From the NCBI GenBank assembly GCA_964342695.1, contig CAYFFV010000017.1, positions 1 through 47,746 of the forward strand: 47,746 nucleotides of DNA, given 5' to 3'. Below are positions 43,451-47,746 of the stretch, one piece after another. The stretch comes from CAYFFV01 sp964342695. GTDB lineage: Bacteria > Acidobacteriota > Vicinamibacteria > Vicinamibacterales > UBA8438. Position 1 is the stretch's first letter. Each line of letters starts with the position of its first letter. The position numbers were made by a program, and so were the translations under genes. The notes beneath the pieces are model-generated. The model saw only the letters and a list, made by a program, of their open reading frames with translations, had not been told where the DNA came from and did no database searches.

Positions 43451-43487
43451 AAAAAAAAAGCCCCTCGACCTTACCGGAAGAAGAGGC
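43451..43487 (-). terminator. Intrinsic terminator (attenuator) in the trp leader
   Basis: Read on the minus strand, GCCTCTT (43487-43481) can pair with GAGGGGC (43466-43460) in seven pairs including two G-U wobbles, with an inner CTT/AAG extension. A run of nine T follows (43459-43451). It ends 10 bases before the aroDE ATG, after the Trp-rich leader peptide, so it would stop transcription before the first structural gene. Its 5' arm can instead pair with a leader segment (see the leader peptide entry). Confidence 0.75.
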
Positions 43488-43522
43488 ATCAACGCATTTC
43501 CCTGCAAATCAAAAATATAAAT

Positions 43523-43579
43523 CTACTGAAACACCCCTCCAGCGTTATTGCCTCGCCAAAGAATCGCCCACCACTCCAT
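43523..43579 (-). CDS. trpL: trp operon leader peptide
   Basis: This is an 18-codon reading frame, MEWWAILWRGNNAGGVFQ, with tryptophan at positions 3, 4 and 8. It starts about 57 bases after the expected transcription start and ends 36 bases before the terminator hairpin. Three Trp codons in 18, two in tandem, directly ahead of the aroDE-trpEGDCFBA genes match a classical trp attenuation leader. The RNA segment GAGGCA in codons 9-11 (43554-43549) is perfectly complementary to UGCCUC at the terminator's 5' arm (43488-43483). Ribosomes stalled at Trp codons would free it to form an antiterminator. The ribosome site (AGGG, two bases from ATG) is close and weak. It is too short to be found by usual gene calling. 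Confidence 0.75.
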   Translation of the reverse strand: MEWWAILWRGNNAGGVFQ

Positions 43580-43642
43580 AACCCTGTCGGAATCACATAA
43601 GATGTTGCTTGGAATACATATTCTTTCCATACTAAAGCCAAA

Positions 43643-43670
43643 AATATACTAGGGTTAAGTTTACTGTCAA
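43643..43670 (-). promoter_or_regulatory. Promoter of the aroDE-trp operon
   Basis: The minus strand reads a perfect -35 TTGACA (43670-43665), a 16-base spacer and TATATT (43648-43643). Transcription should begin near 43636 and give a leader of about 195 bases containing trpL and the terminator. On the plus strand the overlapping bases 43645-43650 read TATACT, a -10 candidate for the divergent S55 peptidase gene. Confidence 0.7.
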
Positions 43671-43733
43671 TTCGTAAGAAGCCTTCCTAAGAACCACAGG
43701 CACGGCGGGCCGGTCGAACAGCAGGGTGATTTT

Positions 43734-45575
43734 ATGAAGTTATCGCGGATTTCGATATGGGTGTTCGTCACATTTTCTGTACTGAATGTGCTGTCCCCGT
43801 TACCCGCGGCGGTCAATAGAATGTCAGTGGACGATGTGCGCCCTGGCATGACTGGCTTTGGTGTAACAGTTTTCGAAGGAATCAAACGCGAAAGGTTTGG
43901 GGTTGAAATCCTTGGCGTTTTAAAAAACGTCATGGGACCCAAACGAGACATCATCATAGCGCGTCTTTCAAAAGGTCCACTTACACAGACTGGTGTAATC
44001 CAAGGCATGAGTGGCAGTCCTGTCTACATAGACAAGAAATTAATTGGCGCTATTTCTTACTCGCTAGGAAGCTTTCCCAAGGAACCAATTGCCGGTATCA
44101 CACCGATAGACGAAATGTTATTTGCGGATGCAAACCGAAAAGAGACCAGAACAAAAGCTCAGCTTGAAGAATTTCCGTTATCCTCTTCGAAATTAAAAGC
44201 TCTCTTTACAAGACGTTTCATAACGCCTGATGCACTATCTCAAATTTCATCAAACCAGACTATCGGATTGCCAGATACCCAAAATGATGCGATTCCCGAT
44301 CTTCTCCGTCCTATTGCCACCCCTGTCATCATGGCGGGATTTGAACCAACAATAAAAAATTTATGGTCATCCGTTTTTGGGACTGCCCAGTTCACGACGT
44401 CAATTGGAGGAGCACAACCTTTTCCGGAGAACACCCTTGAGCCAATTCAAGCAGGTGATGCAGTCGGTGCCGCACTAATTCGCGGAGATTTAACGATGGT
44501 GGGCACCGGCACAGTAACCCTCGTCGAAAACGACAGGGTTTACGCTTTTGGTCACCCTTTCTATAATCTTGGCCCTATTAGCTTTCCGATGACTCGAGCC
44601 TCCGTCACAACAGTTCTCCCGAGCCTCGCACTCTCATCAAAAATCACTTCTATTGGAAATGTCATTGGCACGTTGGACCAAGACCGAGCAACCGGCATAT
44701 TCGGAAGCTTGGGTGAGGGGCCTAGCATGATTCCAGTAAACCTCTCATTTAGAAGCACGGATCGCGGATTCACCGAAACTTTCTCATTCGAGATTATCAG
44801 GGATCCATTGTTCAGTCCGCTTTTGTCTTACACTGGAATCCTTAGCACATTTTTGTCATGGTCACGGCAACTGGGGAACGCAACTTATTCCCTTGACGTC
44901 GAAATCGACGTTGCTAAAAATGAGAATGTCGTTTTTTCTAACATTTTTTCTGGCGAACGAGCATTAACCGAGGCAGCAGACGCCGTTTTGAATCCTGTAA
45001 ACACACTTCTTAACAACCGAATTGAATCAGCCGTAATAGATGGAATCGGGCTCCGGATCGAAAGTAGCGAAAACGCACAGATTGCCCTACTCGAACGGGC
45101 TTGGCTTGACCCGCCTCGCCTCACAAAGGGCTCTAGACATGCGACAGTAAATGTTCTTGCCAAAACAAACGAGGGATCTCAGATTTTTGAGAGAGTACCC
45201 ATCACGATTCCCCTAAGTGCCAGTGGAACACTTAGCCTGACAATATCTGATGCTAAAACTCTCTCTGGTCGAGAACTTTTACCGGATTTCCCTGACCAAC
45301 GACAAACAAGTTTAAATGGAATCATACGAAGATTTAACAAAACACGTCGTAACGACAGCTTGTTCATTCAACTAGTTTCTAACGAAGCCGGAATGCTGTT
45401 GAATGGAACTACAATGCCAAGTCTTCCTCCTTCAGTGCTAGGAATTATTGAGAGCAGTAGTGAAACCAACGGCGCCGATAGGATTCAACAGGCAATTCTC
45501 AAAGAATGGGAAGTTGGAACATCATTTCCAATTACTGGCTCACGAAGTATTCCGATAGTAATTGAGACACCATGA
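43734..45575 (+). CDS. SpoIVB/S55-type peptidase domain protein
   Basis: This 613-residue exported protein has a signal peptide (about 1-26). An N-terminal region carries VRPGMTGFGVTVF (35-47) and VEILGVLKN, then the nucleophile motif GMSGSPVY (S93) and PIAGITPIDEML. All are characteristic of the acidobacterial-type S55 family related to the sporulation peptidase SpoIVB. A later FGHPF motif (273-276 for GHPF) may supply the catalytic histidine. The rest is beta-rich. AGGGTG precedes the ATG. No sporulation genes are near, so a sporulation role is unlikely. It overlaps the next gene by four bases (ATGA), which suggests the two exported proteins act together. Confidence 0.85.
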   Translation: MKLSRISIWVFVTFSVLNVLSPLPAAVNRMSVDDVRPGMTGFGVTVFEGIKRERFGVEILGVLKNVMGPKRDIIIARLSKGPLTQTGVIQGMSGSPVYIDKKLIGAISYSLGSFPKEPIAGITPIDEMLFADANRKETRTKAQLEEFPLSSSKLKALFTRRFITPDALSQISSNQTIGLPDTQNDAIPDLLRPIATPVIMAGFEPTIKNLWSSVFGTAQFTTSIGGAQPFPENTLEPIQAGDAVGAALIRGDLTMVGTGTVTLVENDRVYAFGHPFYNLGPISFPMTRASVTTVLPSLALSSKITSIGNVIGTLDQDRATGIFGSLGEGPSMIPVNLSFRSTDRGFTETFSFEIIRDPLFSPLLSYTGILSTFLSWSRQLGNATYSLDVEIDVAKNENVVFSNIFSGERALTEAADAVLNPVNTLLNNRIESAVIDGIGLRIESSENAQIALLERAWLDPPRLTKGSRHATVNVLAKTNEGSQIFERVPITIPLSASGTLSLTISDAKTLSGRELLPDFPDQRQTSLNGIIRRFNKTRRNDSLFIQLVSNEAGMLLNGTTMPSLPPSVLGIIESSSETNGADRIQQAILKEWEVGTSFPITGSRSIPIVIETP

Positions 45576-47746
45576 AGATATTTAAAAACTCTCTGCCGAA
45601 AATGGTTCACCTGGTGTCATTGATGGCCACCGTTATACTTATTCTTCTGTCCGGCGCGAATGCGTCATCATCTTTATTTTGGACTTTTTCCAGTCAAGCA
45701 GACTTTCTCAGAGGGGAATTCGACAATGTCTCCATCGGCACTGATGGCCACTTGACATTGTCTCGTCGAAGCGATTCCGTTTTTGAGACGAACGCTTTGT
45801 TTATATGGTCATCTGTTACCCAGGCTGAAAACCTATGGATAGGAACGGGTAGCAATGGACACGTATTTAAAATAGATAGCAACGGCAGGAACGAATTGAT
45901 GTTTGATGCCGCCGAGGAAAACGTTCATGCGATTTATCCTATCGATTCCACAGATGCAGTCGTTGGAACCTCACCAGACGGTGCCGTTTTCAGGACATCA
46001 GGCACCGACAGCAATGCTATCTTCGACCCAGATGACACTTATATATGGGACCTACTGATCGATGATGAAGAAAATATTTTTATAGCCACTGGGGATGATG
46101 GCCGTATCTATCGGATCAGGCCAAGTGGAGATACTGAACTTTTCTACGAAGGATCTGCCAGACATGTCCTATCACTCGCTATTGACACGAACGGAGACCT
46201 TCTCGCGGGAACTGGCGATCCCGGCCAAATAATTCGCATCGATGAAAACCGTGAAAGCTTTGTTCTGCTCGATTCAGCGTTTCAAGAAATTCGATCTCTC
46301 CACGTTGGGGAATCCGACACCATTTACGCAGCCGCGCTCAATGATTCCTCATCACCACGATCCAACTCTACCGGTTCACCGACATCGACGAACACTTCTT
46401 CTGGGACAATATCAGGAAGTGCATTAGCTACAAACACCTCCGGCATGGGCGCCAGTTTTAGCCGTGACAACACTGAAAATCTCAAAGGCGCTGTTTACCG
46501 AGTCCATTACGATGGAAGGTGGGACAGAATCTGGGAGTCATCCCGAGAGACACCCTACGACATAAATTTCGACACCACCGGAAGTCTTCTCATATCGACA
46601 GGCCCAGACGGGAGACTTTTTCAGGTTACACAAGACCCTCCCCGGACCACGCTTTTATTACGCGCACAAGCGGAACAAATCACCAGTCTTGCAGCAACAG
46701 AATCTGGACTCGTCTTTTATACCACCGCCAATCCGGCGAGGGTATATACGCTCGGCAGTGAACTATCTGACAGTGGGACCTATACCTCTCCTGTAATGGA
46801 CGCAGGAAGCTTGGCTACCTGGGGAGCCATACGCTGGGGCCAGTCGCAACAGCCAGCCGACTCCGTTCAATTCTTTACGAGATCAGGAAATACGGAAAAT
46901 TCAGTTGAGAACTGGAGCTCTTGGATAAGCCCTTCGATTGTCAATGGGGCACAAATCAGTAGTCCAAAGGCAAGGTATCTTCAGTGGAAAGTCGAACTTC
47001 GCAAGATAGACGTCGGTCCAGAAATTTTTTCCGTTTCACTTAGCTATCTTTCCCAGAATTTGAGGCCACAAATAACAAAGCTGACTCTTCATGAACCTGG
47101 CACTGTGTTTCAAAGCAGCTTTCCAAGCAATGATCCACCGGTAGCGGGACTTGACAGTCCTGCATTCTCAGAACCTTCTAGTAGAAATGAGAGCGCTAAT
47201 AGCAGGCAGTCTACGCCCAACCTTGGTCGCAGAATTTATCGTAAAGGCCTACAAACAATTGAATGGACTGCCCGTGACCGAAACAATGACACTCTGACAT
47301 ATGATCTCTTTTACAAAAAGGAAGCCGACTCGACATGGCTTCCATTGCGAAAGACTCTTGAGACGACGCTATACACCTGGGACACAAGCTCAACCCCAGA
47401 TGGTGCTTACCTCATTCGATTAATCGCCTCTGACCGACCGTCAAATACAGAAGATTCTTCAATGGCAGATCTTAAGGAGAGCACGAGATTCCTCATCGAC
47501 AACACTCAACCCACTATTCAGTTCCTAGAATCAACATCAATCGATAGCACAGTCACCATTTCATTTATTGTGCAAGACAACCAATCTCCTATTCGGCACG
47601 TTGAATACTCTATAAATGCTTTAGATTGGATAACACTTTACGCAGAAGATGGACTAGCCGACTCAGAGACCGAAAGATTTCAAGTCACAATCGCCGAGAG
47701 CTCTTTAGAATACATAGTCATACGCGCAAAAGATTCGATGAACAAC
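45572..47746 (+). CDS. Large exported beta-propeller protein, 3' end cut by window
   Basis: An uninterrupted frame of 725 codons runs to the window edge. It begins with a signal peptide (about 8-31, ending in SGANASS). Residues about 75-420 hold repeated propeller blades of the form G-T/D-G-x-x-G-x-[VIL]-[FY]-[RK]-[IV]: WIGTGSNGHVFKID, VGTSPDGAVFRT, IATGDDGRIYRI, AGTGDPGQIIRID and ISTGPDGRLFQV. A Ser/Thr-rich insertion sits between blades near 270-305. The C-terminal visible part resembles fibronectin-type or Ig-like beta-sandwich domains (TIEWTARDRNNDTLTYDLFYK). It is coupled to the S55 gene. The function is unknown; the propeller may present or protect a substrate of the peptidase, which is speculation. 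Confidence 0.8.
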   Translation, partial: MKIFKNSLPKMVHLVSLMATVILILLSGANASSSLFWTFSSQADFLRGEFDNVSIGTDGHLTLSRRSDSVFETNALFIWSSVTQAENLWIGTGSNGHVFKIDSNGRNELMFDAAEENVHAIYPIDSTDAVVGTSPDGAVFRTSGTDSNAIFDPDDTYIWDLLIDDEENIFIATGDDGRIYRIRPSGDTELFYEGSARHVLSLAIDTNGDLLAGTGDPGQIIRIDENRESFVLLDSAFQEIRSLHVGESDTIYAAALNDSSSPRSNSTGSPTSTNTSSGTISGSALATNTSGMGASFSRDNTENLKGAVYRVHYDGRWDRIWESSRETPYDINFDTTGSLLISTGPDGRLFQVTQDPPRTTLLLRAQAEQITSLAATESGLVFYTTANPARVYTLGSELSDSGTYTSPVMDAGSLATWGAIRWGQSQQPADSVQFFTRSGNTENSVENWSSWISPSIVNGAQISSPKARYLQWKVELRKIDVGPEIFSVSLSYLSQNLRPQITKLTLHEPGTVFQSSFPSNDPPVAGLDSPAFSEPSSRNESANSRQSTPNLGRRIYRKGLQTIEWTARDRNNDTLTYDLFYKKEADSTWLPLRKTLETTLYTWDTSSTPDGAYLIRLIASDRPSNTEDSSMADLKESTRFLIDNTQPTIQFLESTSIDSTVTISFIVQDNQSPIRHVEYSINALDWITLYAEDGLADSETERFQVTIAESSLEYIVIRAKDSMNN

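Noticed and set aside
43441..43640. T-box or TRAP-type control of the trp operon
   Set aside because: No T-box sequence (TGGGTGGTACCGCG-like) and no spaced GAG/TAG repeats are seen; the Trp-rich leader peptide with terminator fits ribosome-mediated attenuation better.
46242..46761. Short plus-strand open frames near the window end
   Set aside because: They lie in other frames inside the uninterrupted 725-codon propeller gene, which has a signal peptide and repeated blades.
1..47746. CRISPR arrays, insertion sequences, prophage or restriction systems
   Set aside because: No regularly spaced repeats, transposase, integrase or phage-type genes were found on either strand.

Overview
The window reads as a stretch of core bacterial chromosome. 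It is moderately AT-rich, densely coded and free of mobile elements, CRISPR arrays and phage genes. The best guess for the host is a diderm, non-spore-forming bacterium of the Acidobacteriota or a close relative. This rests on the pairing of a SpoIVB/S55-type peptidase with a large exported beta-propeller protein, a PKD-like exported protein, an AMIN-domain cell-wall amidase, a bacilliredoxin and a MoxR/DUF58/VWA (Bat-like) operon. The assignment is inferred from gene content, not proven. Once the two edge-truncated genes and the trp leader are counted, no gene-free stretch exceeds 300 bases.

Layout. (1) 1-7124, minus strand: acyP-apt, a small membrane protein, moxR, a DUF58 protein, a BatD/MxaA-like membrane protein, a VWA protein, a TPR-like protein and a second VWA protein cut by the window start. 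(2) 7230-14527: tRNA-Pro(CGG), surE, hemH, a bacilliredoxin, an SNF-family Na+ symporter, a DnaJ/CbpA-type chaperone, a CDGSH Fe-S protein, rho with a long leader, and a CoA-binding protein. (3) 14562-22627: a GT39-like glycosyltransferase on plus, then a minus-strand run of exported hypothetical protein-recG-rsmD-coaD-aminotransferase-glcD. (4) 22653-31713: a PfkB kinase divergent from a plus-strand series lexA-DUF3467-nth-rsmA-rnj-ftsK-amiC, covering SOS control, base-excision repair, rRNA and mRNA processing, chromosome translocation and septal wall cleavage. (5) 31717-34074: a small membrane protein, pepA and a PKD-like exported protein. (6) 34109-43670, minus: an aromatic amino-acid supra-operon aroD-aroE fusion-trpE-G-D-C-F-B-A-chorismate mutase-tyrA. 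(7) 43734-47746, plus: an S55 peptidase translationally coupled to a long beta-propeller protein that runs off the window end.

The most notable find is an unannotated trp attenuator upstream of the aromatic operon. It has a TTGACA-N16-TATATT promoter, an 18-codon leader peptide with three Trp codons (two in tandem), an intrinsic terminator with a U-tract, and a leader segment complementary to the terminator's 5' arm. It would place the fused shikimate enzyme, the whole Trp branch and the tyrosine-branch genes under one Trp-sensing switch. Secondary observations are four start codons lying exactly 6 nt after a -10-like hexamer (candidate leaderless mRNAs), convergent gene pairs with no hairpin terminators, and strong consensus promoters in front of rho and lexA.
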